Shown here piece by piece: positions 32,816-44,929 of a stretch of 64,000 nucleotides of DNA (within the stretch, counting starts at the first letter, position 1; each line of letters starts with the position of its first letter). The position numbers were made by a program, and so were the translations under genes. Location: assembly GCA_029168955.1 (NCBI GenBank), contig JAPDOI010001341.1, positions 128,733-192,732 of the forward strand, in the 5' to 3' direction. Source of the DNA: Aplectana chamaeleonis. Taxonomy: Eukaryota > Nematoda > Chromadorea > Rhabditida > Cosmocercidae. The notes under the pieces were generated by a model. The model was not told the DNA's origin, made no database searches, and saw nothing but the letters and a program-made list of their open reading frames with translations.

Positions 32816-34036
32816 ACCTTCTGGACGACAAATGCTCAGATTTTATGGAACAAGGTACTGTCTTTTGTAGGTGAGCCATCCACTCAAAAAGACGTGGGTC
32901 AATGACGTAGATGCTCGCTGCGACAGCATAACGTGGTTCACCAATCTGCTAAATACTTTTCATCGCCCAGGAGCAGAGTTCTTTGTCCGAATCTGTAGCT
33001 CTCCCTGAATGAGAATCAATTCTCTTGGCAATGTTTATAATTCCTGCATTCCTCGACCGATGAGTCGGGGCAAGGAACGCTCTCGACCTGGGCGAGCAGC
33101 TCAAATTTGTAGACTAGAGGGTAGAATTACAATGACAAACGGTAATGACAAATGAAGACGGTTCGAATTAGTCTCGTTATAATTCTCCCTCCTTGCAGAA
33201 TGGCTTTCAATTGAATTATCAGACTATCGCAAGCCTATTGCCATAGGCCCAATCGCTGATTTGAAGGGGCCACCTCTTTCAGAAGTTACCATTATTGCAG
33301 ATTTCTGACGGAGAGTAGCTCCCTAAAATCATCAGTTGGATTGGAATATCAATCGCAGAGTCATGTGTGTGAAGAACTCTCCTGAGGTTGAAGACACCAG
33401 GTTCCCACTATTAGGTTCAAAACTTCACGCAGATTTAAATCATTACAGAAACTGCAGTCGTCCTGAGGTTTGCGTCGCTTGCATTCGTTTGATTGCTAAA
33501 CTACCAGATGCCGCCGTATATCTCTGTTTTCATTGTCAGCACAGAAGCTTTTTCACATAGAGCAGGGCTCGATCGGACGTTTCCGCTGCGACGGGGCATA
33601 ATACGTGTTCCAAGATTACGTGCTTCGACAGCTGCGGAGCAAAGAATTTGAGGAAAGTAACATCCCAGTAAGAGGGAGTTTGCCTACGTCTAAAAGGAAA
33701 CAACATATACTTACAACAGAGTATGAGCTCTCCGGACTGCAGGAGACTTCGCGGAGGAGAAAATAGCCTTGGCAGCTTCAAGGTGACCGCGATCGAGAAT
33801 GGACGTGTAGAGCTAAGGAGTTTGAAAAAGCCTGGGAGCAGGATCAAGCAACCCGTTAGAAAAACTACGATCATGACTGCGATCCCCCCTCGAAAATGGC
33901 TACCCTCCCTCCACCATGGCCGCGCTGATCCCAATTTTTCGCCCCGCCCATTTCTCTTTTCTCAGATATGATTTTTTTGCTGATTATGGTTATTCGACTT
34001 TTTATTTTTTATTCAGGCCAGTGATATTTGTGAAGG
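32816..34036. other. No gene recognised
   Basis: Contains the second copy of the block shared with 27470-27660 (about 33470-33650). A plus-strand frame at 33723-33971 has an FKVTAIENGRVELRSLKKPG stretch that looks protein-like, but I cannot assign it. Confidence 0.35.
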
Positions 34037-34242
<206 letters not shown>

Positions 34243-34604
34243 ATTATTACGTTGTTTAAGACATGCGTCAGATATGAAAAGACAAATAAAGAAACAATAA
34301 GGATTCTCATAAACCGCAGTGCTATTCGGAAAGAATCTTGGTTCCTGCCAAACTCTTGAACTGCTCAAAAAGTTGAGGAATCGGCGGTAGCCCATGCCTT
34401 AAGGACACATATGCCGAACCCGACCTTGGTGCAAAAAAAAATTAACAACAAAACATTTTATTTATCAATATTCTCTTTATTCAACAAACGCCCAACTACT
34501 ATTTGAAAAATTGAGTTTTCAAAAATTTTCACCGTCTTTGGAAGGTGACAGTGCGCGTTAGCTGGGGATCGAAGAAATTTGATAGAAATTATTGTTCTTT
34601 GATC

Positions 34605-35219
34605 TTAAAGGCATCGTACACGATTAAAACCGAATTCCAGCTTTTGCGTTCAGTCGGACTAGTGGGTCATAACAATGTCACTCAGGAAGTTTGAAGTTTC
34701 AAAATCGCCTTTGAATGGAGATTTGCTTACCTCAAAAGGGCTTCCTGGGTTTGGGGGCCGGCCTTGGGGTCGATCCGTTGTTACAAGGAACAAAACTCCG
34801 TGGTCGCTGCCGGCGATCGTGCGTTGACGCGTAGTTGGGCGCAATGCATACGCCACTGGAGTTCACGTTCGATATCGATCGAAAGCAGCTGACAGCAATG
34901 GACGCAGCAGGTTAGTAACTCTTTTAAGTTTCGTTCAAGAAAAAATGATCGCTCGTCTGAATGGCGCCCTCGGTGAATTGCTTGCAACGCTGCTCCAAGG
35001 AACGAATCGTGAAAGTGTTCCTTGCGTTCTTCGCGCAACAATCCCAAGTTGATGTCGGCGGGAACTTCAAATTTGTTTCAAGCTCTCTTGGAATGGGTTT
35101 TTCCTAAAAAGTTGACGTTTTTGAGGGGGATTTTTGCAACCTTCAGTCAATATAGGGATATAACAACACGAAACAGTCAAAAACCCAAGTATGGTTTCCA
35201 TCGTGTACGATGCCTTTGA
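34605..35219. mobile_element. TTAA-type fold-back element T6
   Basis: Left TTAAAGGCATCGTACACGAT; right CATCGTGTACGATGCCTTTGA. The interior matches T7 (43883-44485) over most of its length, with shared blocks CGAATTCCAGCTTTTGCGTT, AGTGGGTCATAACAATGTCA and GACAGCAATGGACGCAGCAG. Confidence 0.85.
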
Positions 35220-35409
35220 GGGGACGATTCTCTCTCTACCTGTATGAAACAGCAGAAATCTCCCAAAAATGATTTTCTTCAGTTAGGCCCGATTTTGCTT
35301 GTAAAAAACTCAGAGTCACTTCAAACGGTTTTTCACACAGTTTCAGTCCCATCAGACCGGTTTTTTGAGCCGCTGGCCGCCTAAATATTTGTCGAAATCG
35401 GATTTTTCG

Positions 35410-36078
35410 GTATAGCGAAAAATAGGTTTTCAGGACCTTCTGGTGTCTTTGGTACTGTCATGAGGTGCCGTAACTAAGCGGTTCGGTAAAATATGCCGAC
35501 CTAGAAGCTGGAAAAAATCAAAGCCGCGCCTATAGAGGGAGAAATAAAAAAGGGTCCTTAGGAAAAAGTGGTGTAAAAAGACCGTTTTTTTTTTGAGATA
35601 GCTTTCTTCAGCCATGATTTACTCTTAGAAGGCGGAAGTCGAGCAAAAGGTGCATTTTCTGCTTGGTTATCAAAAACTACATTAGCTGAATTTTTTCTCA
35701 AAGTTTTTGGGAGGTTTTCACATCGTACGAAAACGTGAAAACCAGTGAGGTGAGAAATCTCAGGTCAAAATTTTTTTTGGAATAAAACCTGCTAATGTAC
35801 TGTTTAATAACCATTTAGTAGATGCATCTTTTGCTCGACGGCCACCTTCTAGAAGTGAAAACCAAGGCTGTAAGGGCCATTTGAAAAAAAACGGTCTTTT
35901 AACACCCTTTTTTTCGAACGGGCGAGTTTTTCTATTTCTCACTCTAAATGAGCGGCTTTGCTTTTATCCGCTCCATTACTGCATCTATTTTACCGAACCT
36001 CTGAGCTACAGTCCATAAGAGCATTGTGCATGACACTAAAAGGCACCAAAGAACCATTTTTTCGCTAGTTGGACAATT
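35410..36078. repeat. Fold-back, about 0.67 kb, diverged arms
   Basis: The left arm (TATAGCGAAAAATAGG, TGTCTTTGGTACTGTCATGA, GGTTCGGTAAAATATGC, AGTGGTGTAAAAAGACCGTT, AGAAGGCGG) is answered in inverted order by the right arm (CTTCTAGAAG, AAACGGTCTTTTAACACC, ATTTTACCGAACC, CATGACACTAAAAGGCACCA, CATTTTTTCGCTA). The arms are of unequal preservation. No target duplication was defined. Confidence 0.65.
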
Positions 36079-37004
36079 GCAACTTTGACGAGTTATCGGT
36101 GGCGGTAGTAATCTGGCTTAATATGCAACTTAAATTGTTGATTTGAGTTGCATCTGAGCGACATCTGTGTGACAGCTTAAAAACTTTGTTTGATGCACAA
36201 GGATGCTCTAGGTAAAGTCTTGACTCTTAATGAGCAAGTCAGCTCCAAATCAGATTCATCTTTATCTCAAATTTGAAGGTGTCGCTGATTGTCAATATCA
36301 GCGACAGATAGCTGTCGCTGATTGTGTGGTGGTGACAGCGCACGAGACAGTGCGGCGAAAGAGAAGGTGCAGCGCTTTCAGATCGATCTTTGCTAAATGT
36401 CCTCTCTAGTACATTTAAGACTCCCGTTGAAACGATTCGGCGATTATGCCGGGAAGCATCCTGGACGGGGTGAGCCGCTCACACAGCGTGGTCGCAAAAT
36501 CCAAGGTCGACGGAGTGTTGCCTGCATGGGTAGCACCGTCAACAACCCTACACCAAAAGGAACGGCCCGAATTGAGAACATCATCGCAGACGCCACAGTG
36601 AACGGGGTGACCTCATCTGAAATAGACGCTCGTGAGGTCAGGAAAATCCTCCCTTTGATCAATTTCAAAATCTTTGATGACTTTAAGGTGTATTACGGAA
36701 CACTATGCTCGTCTTTATCCTTCTTACCGATTTTCACCGTTTTCCGCGTATGATTTGTTGATTTTCCATAAATCTACTTACAGTAACGCGCAAAATTTTT
36801 GCAAAATGCGTTTTACGGGTTTTTTTGAGCTCACAAACAGCCGCATCGCCATGCCTTGCTTCGAAGTGGTCCGATTTCAATTTTGAAGTCATTTCTGGAT
36901 TGCTTTCTCTGAGTCCTACACGATAGTGTTACAAAATAATAGATTATACTTGAACACGAGCAAATTTTCAAAAAAATTTCTAAAGATTTTTCCAAATTTT
37001 TTTC

Positions 37005-37215
37005 GTTTGTTTTAGTTCGTTCGTCGTTCTAAAATTCGCCGAACGAGTTTTTTCAAATTCGTTCGTTCGAAATTTCGTCGAACGAATTTTTTTCGATTTT
37101 CGTTCGTTCGAGTTTTCTTCGAACGAATTTTTTTTCGATTTTCGTTCCTTCGAATTTCTTTGGAACGATTTTTTTCCATTTTCATTTGTTCGAGATCTGG
37201 TTCTTCGATTTTTTT
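37005..37215. repeat. Degenerate tandem array of TTCGTTCGTTCGA palindromic units
   Basis: Four to five units of about 40-45 bases contain TCGTTCGTTCGA followed by TCGAACGAATTTTTTTCGAT. Each unit is itself an imperfect inverted repeat of TTCGTTCGA/TCGAACGAA. No coding role is seen. Confidence 0.75.
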
Positions 37216-38202
37216 TTCGAAAATTCGTTTGACTTAGAAAATGCTTCTCGAACCTTAGTTTACGCTGTTTCGTTATTGCTCGGACCTGGTTGTCTTGGGC
37301 GTGCTCAACAACGCGCCTGCGATAAAATATAGCACTGATTAGGAGACTTCGACATTATAGGCCCGCCCGATGAACATCACTTTGAACTGTTTGAAATAAG
37401 GGAGAGAGGTAATACATGCTCGAATTTGTGTGGAATATTCATTCACTGACTGAGCGGTGTAAATAAAGCGTTGAGTCCGGTTTCCGAAAATCTGAAATGT
37501 TGAAGGTGTATCGAAAAAGTTCCTGAACTTATATCTCGCCAATTGCAGGGAATTGAGATCTCGCCCTTGACAAGAGTTGTAGAAGAGAATTCTTCTACAG
37601 AATAAGATGAAAATCGAAAAAATTCATGTCTGAGAGTGTGTAATGCTTCTGAGTATATTATGTGATGCTCCAGTGAGCCTGACGGCTGCATTTTGCTTTC
37701 CTCAATGTGTTGCACCACTACCTCACATGCCTGGTCTAGCGATGGACAGCTAGCGCTATGGCGAAGTGCGATGTCGCGCTGCTCTCGTTCCAGTCCTGTT
37801 GGCCTGGTTCGCTTCTCACAGCGTGTGGTAAGTTCTGTTTACAGCGTTTCAGATCCTCACTCAACATAGAACTGGCTCCTCATTATTATGATTGTCTACT
37901 CCTTGATCAGTGAAAGATGTTCATCATCACTAATTCGCACTTAAGGCCAGGTTACTACCGCCCCAGGTCACCAGCGGTTGCATACGGGTCTGGGCAAGCC
38001 GAAACAGTGTGAAAAACTGTTTGAAGTGATTCTGAGATGCTACCATCTGGCTGAGGGGCGAGTTCGCTGTGGTGCGACACGCGGCACGTCGCCACGTTGC
38101 GAAGCGGTGCGCGGCGTCTGAAGCAACTAGCGGCACTGTACAAAATAGCTCATGGCTATGAGAATAGTCATGACACAAGTGTTTGGGGTTAGGGTCTACG
38201 AA
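37216..38202. other. No gene recognised; element-end copy near 37.6 kb
   Basis: About 37552-37650 (GAGATCTCGCCCTTGACAAG, then ATGAAAATCGAAAAAATTCA) resembles 11533-11655, 43236-43335 and 49979-50090. These look like the ends of a further TTAA-related family. Confidence 0.4.
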
Positions 38203-38822
38203 GAAAGCCAAGTTGCGCGTCTATCTATACTTTAATCGTCCTATCATGATGTATATAGGTATTGGAGACGTGGGCAGCACCGTAGACGCCAATGGACAGG
38301 TTGGATTGCACGGAGAGGAAGTTGTTTAGACGCTTGCTTGGATTTTTCTTGGCCGCGGATGTATCACAACGAAAATCTCTACAACGATATCGACGCTTTA
38401 CATCAACGCTTGACACGAGGAAGGTGCCAATGTCCCCCAACGCCATCTCAAACGGAAACAGAAGGTCGGCTTTGTTTGTTTAGGCGCAGTCCAGGAAGAC
38501 CGCTTGATCGTCTTGTTCAACACGCTCTAAGGATGCTTAGCCCGGTACGGAAACGACCGCCGGGACAAAGGCTAAAGTTCTGGACGGAAGTGGTGAAGGA
38601 GGATTTGTAATCTCTCGGCATTTAAAGGCAATTCAGGCTCGATGTTTCACTCCGCAAGGAATGGAATAGCGAGCAATGGTTGGGTTCTGTTCAAATTGTG
38701 GCTGATGATCGTGATAAGTGGACACGGCTGAATACTAGAACGGCACACTTCGGCGATGAGGCGGACTGACCGCGTCAGGTTGAAGCCAGCCGGTTAAGTC
38801 AAAGTAAGTTAAGAACATATAA
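38203..38822 (+). pseudogene. RTE-type non-LTR retrotransposon, C-terminal fragment
   Basis: It is the same family as 48918-49853 and covers the C-terminal portion only. Recognisable parts are KLRVYL, RPIMMY, the DRLDCTERKLFRRLLGF block, HQRLTRGRCQ, DRLVQHALRML, RKRPPG, a KFWTEVVKEDL block and a VQIVADDRDKWTRLN stretch to the stop near 38769. Several frameshifts and in-frame stops (for example TAG in the ETWAAP region and TAA after KEDL) break the frame. The 3' end carries TGACCGCGTCAGG and a TTAAGTCAAAGTAAGT-like tail, shared with the other copy. Dead fragment. Confidence 0.8.
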
Positions 38823-39276
38823 GTGCGTCATGATAAATCATGTGTAGGCCCATGTTTTTCTATGGGGCTTGGCTGCTATGTCTGATGTTTTGACGACGTC
38901 GCTTTGACGATCTTTATTCGCCTGATCGTTTCTTCGACAGTCCACCATGACACAGCGCACGTTGTTTACGATGATGCCTGTTACGCCTGAGCTTCAATCG
39001 CTTTATGGGCTGGCTAGGAGCACTGCTTAGAAGTTCAACTACGATTTTCTAAGTAGTTCAAACGGAGAGCAAAATTTTCAGAAAATCTCCTTGACATTTT
39101 TACCGCCGACTTTTAGGCCCTTTCAAATGGAGACACAAGGTGTCATCACTTCGCCAGTCATTCCACAAAAAAACCATCAACGATTAGCTACGTGAAGTTC
39201 TCCCAGCAATGCCATATTTTTTGAATTCACTGAGTTTCTTGTCCATCGCACAATCGCTTTTCTGGTTCACGAATTC

Positions 39277-40085
39277 ATCTTGAAAGCACAGTCCAACCTC
39301 AGAATCGATTTTCGCTTACCTGCATATCTCGGAGCAAATGTGACGGTGATCACAGTGGTGTCTTCTGGATCGCTCAAAACTCACTACGGAAGGAGTTGTG
39401 GCCCCTCAAAGATTTTGAATTTAAACGGCGAGAAGTCCACGGACGAGTTGTCTCGAGCCTGTTTTTTTTCTCGTTACTCGCCTGCGCAGGGCGAGTTTCG
39501 TTTCCTACAATTTGCACAGGGGCTCAGCCAAAGCGATGAATACGGAAGTAATGATCATTTTCCTTCTTTTATGTGAATAGAGTACGTCTAAGTTGGCTTA
39601 GCGTAGGTGAAATAGTCATATTTAGCTATCACAGCAGGACGTTTTGCGCCTTCACCTCATTGGGAGTCGAGTTATATAAACTTTGTTAGCACGCAACAAC
39701 TGGCTACCGAACCTTCATTCCCGCAGAACACTATACCCCTATTGCAAACAAAAAAAGGACAGCACAGAATAGACGGCTTTGGCGTTGCGTTCAGAAGCGT
39801 TGAGTGTTCTTTTTAATTTCCTCCTCCGTCGCTCTCAGCAACAACCGGGCAGATGCCTGAAATGAATGTCAATGGAATTCTTTAAATAAGACAATTCAAC
39901 CACAGAATAGTTTGCCAGTTTTTTTCTTGTATTGGGAAGAATTTGGGGCAATCTTAATGGTGCCCGCAGAATCGCTCAGAACCCACTGCGAGCGTAGTTA
40001 TGGCCCCTCGAAGGTTCTGAATTTGAAAAGCAAGAATATCGTCGACGAGTTGTCTGATGCATGCATTTTCCCGTTATTTGCTGCC
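39277..40085. repeat. Diverged TTAA-family element sequence, two related blocks
   Basis: The sequence at 39277 starts TTGAAAGCACAGTCCAACC, close to the T1 terminus. A block at about 39343-39520 (CACAGTGGTGTCTTCTGGAT, TATGGCCCCTC-like, GACGAGTTGTCT) recurs at 39935-40085 and at about 42905-43050. No right terminus was found, so this is a fragment or a rearranged pair. Confidence 0.45.
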
Positions 40086-40264
40086 GTCACTTTGTAATAG
40101 GACGCCATATAAAGCTGGAGCAAGAGCAAATGGAAAAGCTCAGGTTTTGATCAAAATCCATTGCACGTCTCGCCCTTATTGAGGTCGATAGCTCGTCGGT
40201 GGGTGTTACCTATTCCCTTTTTCTGGGGGGCGTAGTCAGTTTTCCCTCGCTTTTTCTCGCGTAA

Positions 40265-40675
40265 TTTCTTCAATCCTGGAAAGAAGAAAATCGCAGCTGC
40301 TGAAGCAAGCCACTATGGGATTGGGAACATTATTCCACGCAGGATTCGTGATGGTACAGAAAAACCGATTGCTTACGGCTCGAAATCACTGACTTTCGCG
40401 GAGAAGGTTCACGCTCAAGGCGACAAGGAAGCGTTAGGGCATGTGAAGGCAACAAAATGTTCCAGAAGTATGTGTACATGAGACATTCTACGCTCAACAC
40501 TGACCACAAGCCGCTGCTGGCCATATTTGGCAGCAAGAAAGGCATACCAGTCCATTTAGCGAACCGCTCGCTGGGTTGAGCAACAATGCTGATAGGCTAT
40601 GATTCTGAAAAAGAGTACACCAAAGGTGAATTCTTCAGAGAGACTGATAATTGTCGAGACTGACTTAACTGCATA
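40265..40675 (+). pseudogene. Ty3/gypsy-like RNase H fragment
   Basis: Two plus-strand frames, joined by a frameshift near 40460, match the RNase H part of a gypsy-type polyprotein. The first has EASHYGIGNII and DGTEKPIAYGSKSLTFAEK followed by a KEALGHVKA stretch. The second has TLNTDHKPLLAIFGSKKGIP, then LANRSLG and IGYDSEKEY. An in-frame TGA interrupts the RxxxWA region. No RT, integrase or LTR was recognised nearby. Confidence 0.75.
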
Positions 40676-40833
40676 ACCTTGTAGAGGAGAATTGCGTTTT
40701 GCTCAAGTTGAGAGAGAAGTGAGCTTAGCGCCTGCAGAGGCTGTACGTAGACTATCCGCGACAGCTAATGCTTCTCCGAATACCGTGGTATGGAGCCCAG
40801 ATTCGCGCTCAGCATACTAAATAACCTCCATAA

Positions 40834-40886
40834 GGGCTCGAGTCTGATACGAAACAAATTTTTTGTTTCGTATTAGACTCGAACTC
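40834..40886. repeat. Near-perfect short palindrome
   Basis: Arms of about 25 bases (GGGCTCGAGTCTGATACGAA and its inverted partner) meet at an AAATTTTTTG centre, with only about two mismatches. It could form a stable hairpin or cruciform. No flanking terminator-like context. Confidence 0.8.
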
Positions 40887-40930
40887 TAGGGTGGTAGCAA
40901 ACCAGGCGAGAGCTCGACATAATGATGAGC

Positions 40931-41491
40931 TTAAAGGCAGTGGTCGCGATAAAATATGCTTGTCTTCTTTTCTTCTCTAAACCCTTTTCTGGGTTTAGAG
41001 TAGCAGGGAGAAAAAAGGAGAAAAAATCGCGAAAAAATCGCTGTTCCGGGCCAAACTTGAAGCCTGAACTTTCTTGTCTTTTGATGGTGGACGAGCCCAC
41101 TCCACATCATCGGCAGCGATGATCTCTGATATCAAGAACATCAGCAGGCTTGAAATTGAATTTCAATCAATGAACATCATCCTGCGGACTCATCTAGTTA
41201 GAAATATTGACTGGAGTGCTTGCTTTCATTGGTCAACTCTTTTCATTACGTAAATTTGCATTTATCTCTTCCTCTGAATGTCGATGATTTTTGACTGCTC
41301 GCCATGAGGCAGCGATCTTTTTTTGCGGCGCTCTGCACGTTTGCACGAACTGGCTTCTTTGGGCCCTAGAAACTCTAATTCTAGCCCGTATTTCACCGCG
41401 CTACCTTCATGGTTTTTCAGCTGTTTTCTATCTAAGCTGATATTTTTATAGTTTTTTAGATAACGTTTTTCATCGCGACCACTGCCTTTAA
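40931..41491. mobile_element. TTAA-type fold-back element T9
   Basis: Left TTAAAGGCAGTGGTCGCGAT; right CATCGCGACCACTGCCTTTAA. Same subfamily as T11 (46933-47488) in opposite orientation, sharing AAACCCTTTTCTGGGT, AAGACAAGAAAGTTCA, GATGATGTGGA and the AATTGAATTTCAATCAATGA block. Confidence 0.85.
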
Positions 41492-43882
41492 GATGTCACT
41501 TAAGTAGCACCTCAAGGTTTTGAAACAGACACGTAGAATTGCTCACCGAGCTGCAAAACGCTCGAAAATCCAAAAATTACACAAGAGGTCAACATTATGT
41601 CGACCGCACTGGAGAAATATTCGCCATTGGCGGTCCTATCGTCCCCATGATGGGGACAAGAGCGACATCTCGTTCTTTGCGTGAGAGATAGGCAAAGAAG
41701 TATGTAGGAGAAGAGGGTGAGGCAGTTGGATCGTCATCTCCGAAACTCTATCCCCGAGTGGATTTTGGTCACCATCATAGCAAGACTGTCTCAAACGCAG
41801 ATGATGCCAGCCGTCGCCAGCAGGTCTCGTTAGATCTTTGATCGATTTGCTTTCGACGAGGTTTTGCAGATGTTCTCCCTCGATATTCTAAATTTTTCAA
41901 TCGCTCTATGTTTCCTAGATTGTGAACTTTCATGCAGTCGCCGGTGAAAGCGCCGAAACACCACATTGCGTAGGGTTTAATTTAAAACCTATATCCTTTT
42001 GCATTCTAGACCAAAATCTACTAAGCTAAGATATGTATGTTAATTGGCATTAAAACAGAAGTCTAACATCTTTGTGAATTTCGGTGTGACTCCATTTAGG
42101 AGTTACACATTTTACAAAAGGACTATTTTGTAGATGTAGTATATGGTTTTTGTGAAGAGGGGTTTTGACCGATTTCTGAGGGCAGAAATCTCCCACAGTA
42201 CCGGGCGATTTTCTTTGCGAAAACGAATTTGCGCGCATGAAGCTTTTGCGCGCATAAAGCGCCGCATTGCCATAACTCACTTAAAAATGGACTTATTAGA
42301 TTTAAATTCTCATTTCCTTCTCTAATCCCCACCGACCACAAGTCAAAGACAGATTTTGCTATCATGGCTGTTCATGATGAACATTTCGCCATTAGCGCAC
42401 GCTTGCTAAAAGTATCAGGACGCGTAGGCTCGTCCGCGCCCTGAACCTGTAAGTACGTACGTTGGAAACCATTATTTTAGCTTCTTCTGAGCGCTTTTCT
42501 TCGCCGTTTCTTCACTATTAGATAACCCAGGACCAAACAACCCCATTTTTGAGGCAAACTCGAGCATGATATTCATTGTGAACGCTGCTTTTGAGAACAG
42601 AGCTGTAGGCAGAACTTGAAGCTCCATAAGGCAGTGGAAATGAATGTGTTAATGTTTTATTATAGCAGAGACAATACTGAGCTGTTTGGAATTGGGTGTT
42701 CCGATACTTCTGCTCACTACGGCATGTATACCTTTGAAAAAATCTAACGGGTGAGGAGATGATAACTCAACGATACAGTCATTGATATTAATCAATATCA
42801 ATAGGGATTTTGGGTCCAAACAGATCGGTCCACCCGTGCTTCTTCTTTGAGGGCGGAGAACACGCAATAAATTAACTTTCGGATTTTATGCATTTCTTTG
42901 AGAGAGTCACACGCTGATCACAGTGGTATCTCTGAAATCGTCCAAGACCCCCTATGAACAGATTTATCGCTCTTTGAAGACACCTATATGTTGAGTGAAA
43001 AAATTGGTGGACGAGTTGTCTAAGGCCTGTATTTCTCTTCATTCTTAATCGTTACGCGAGTGCAAGCCAGGATAAGGAGTCAGCCCGGCGATGGGGTGAA
43101 GAACGGAGACTCGTTGGAATTCATCCATTCATCAAGCCGTTATCGCGTTCGAAAACCTGGTAGGTGTCGGGCCTGCGGTGGTGAGCGAAGGAGGTCTGGC
43201 CTGTGGTGGTGGCTTATATCTCGCCTATATGGAGGGATTAAGATCTCGCACTTGGCAAGTTTTATATTGGAGAGGTCTACTACACAATCAAATGAAAATC
43301 TCAAAATTCATATCTGGGGATGTACTGTGCCTTTGACTGTTCCTCGTGTATTAGTGGTAAATGTTCGTGAAAAAGAACACTCGCAGAGCGAATGCACAAC
43401 GCACGCATTTTCCCTGCTTCGATCTATGCGTGCACTTTGATTGGATGAGTTCGTAGAATTCTGCCTTCTAACACTGGAAAGTACTTTGATGAATCGGCTA
43501 TGAGTTATTGTAGTCTGCTTATCGCATCTAGGGAACCCAGGAAACATTTTTTTGAGAATCCGAAAATGTGTTGTGGTTGCCCCATATAAAGCAAATACTG
43601 TCCAATCGTTCGCAATGTCTTTGAGTGGTAGAGCAAATCCGCCCTCAAATTGTCGCAGCCCTTCGAGCTCGTTTGAGTGGAGTGATGGATATGAGAACGG
43701 CCGCAATGCCGGGCACAGCAAGCGCAGTGGCAACGCTCGAGTCTCCTGCACGGTGAGCGTTGTTCCAAATCGAAGGTTAGACGTTGTTTTGAAGGCAAGC
43801 GTGTCCGAGCATCACACTCTTCTACCCTTCATGCCGCCCTCTGATAATCAAATTGCACTATAGTGCCATTTTGACGTTCCTG
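41492..43882. other. No gene recognised; contains TTAA-family fragments
   Basis: A right terminus of the GTGAACGCTGCTTTTGA type ends at 42594 without a clear left partner. About 42905-43050 repeats the block at 39343-39520. About 43236-43335 is an element end with TACTGTGCCTTTGA, the T1-like terminus. Frames at 43060-43440, 43308-43751 and 43552-43863 overlap each other and have no recognisable domain. Confidence 0.4.
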
Positions 43883-44485
43883 TTGAAGGCATCATACACA
43901 ATGAAAACCGAATTCCAGCTTTTGCGTTCAGTCGGACTAGTGGGTCATAACAATGTCACTCAGAAAGTCTGGAGTTTCGAAATCGCCTCTAAATGAGGAT
44001 CTGCTTACCTCAAAAGGGCTTCCTGGGTTTTGAGAGGCCGGCCTTAGGGTCGATCCGTAGCTACAAGGAACAGAACTCCGTGGTCGCTGGCGGCGATCGT
44101 GCGTTGACTCGTCGTAGGGCGCATCTCACACGCCACTCGATTTCACGTTCGACATCGATCGAAGGCAGCTGACAGCAATGGACGCAGCAGGTGAGTAATT
44201 TTTTCTAATTCCGTTCAAAAAATGATCGCTCGTCCGCATGGCGTCCTCAGTGAATTGCGTCCAACGCTGCGCCAAGGAACGAATCGTAAAACTGTTCCTT
44301 GCGTTCTTTTTTCCCGAATGACGGCGGGAACTTCAAATTTGTTTTGAGCCTACTTGAAATGGCTTTTTCTTGAGAAGTTGACGTTTTCGAGGGGGTTTTT
44401 TGCAACCTTCAGTCACTATAGGGATGTAACAACACGAAATCGTCAAAAACCCAAGTATGGTTTTCGTCGTGTACGATGCCTTTAA
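43883..44485. mobile_element. TTAA-type fold-back element T7
   Basis: Left TTGAAGGCATCATACACAAT; right CGTCGTGTACGATGCCTTTAA. The interior is closely similar to T6. It shares its right TTAA (44482-44485) with the start of T8. Confidence 0.85.
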
Positions 44486-44929
44486 AGGCAGGGTTCTCGA
44501 TAAAAACGGTTGTTGTGCTATCACCGTAGATTGGTAGATCTGGCCATCACAAAAGTGAAAATAAGTAAAAAATTGAAGGAAAAACGCTCAGGAGAAAGTT
44601 ATGGCTTGGTGTCCTCCCGCCCCCAATTATCGAGATTTGGGTAAAAGCCTGTTTTGTCAACTTTTCTTTTGCTTCTTAAGTAAATTCTGAACATTTCTGA
44701 AGACTACTGATTACTTCAACAGTAAAATGAATGTCAGATAAGCAAGCATTAGTAAAATCGCGTTAATTAGGGGGCCGGCCGACAACGGTAATTAGCCGCT
44801 ATACTTTGTTTTTGAGAGTTTTTCCCGCGAATTTCGGGTTTTTCTCTTAGTTTTACTTTTGTGATGGCCAAATCTACATTCCTATGAAGACAGCTCAAAA
44901 GTCGTTTTTATCGAGAACCCTGCCTTTAA
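44482..44929. mobile_element. TTAA-type fold-back element T8, abutting T7
   Basis: Left TTAAAGGCAGGGTTCTCGAT; right ATCGAGAACCCTGCCTTTAA, an essentially perfect 20-base inverted terminus. The arms also pair through TAGATCTGGCCATCACAAAA/TTTTGTGATGGCCAAATCTA. The only member here of its terminal type. Confidence 0.9.

Noticed and set aside
36397..36753. 118-codon plus-strand frame with a coding-like stretch
   Set aside because: No family recognised and no supporting exon neighbours; a chance frame cannot be excluded.
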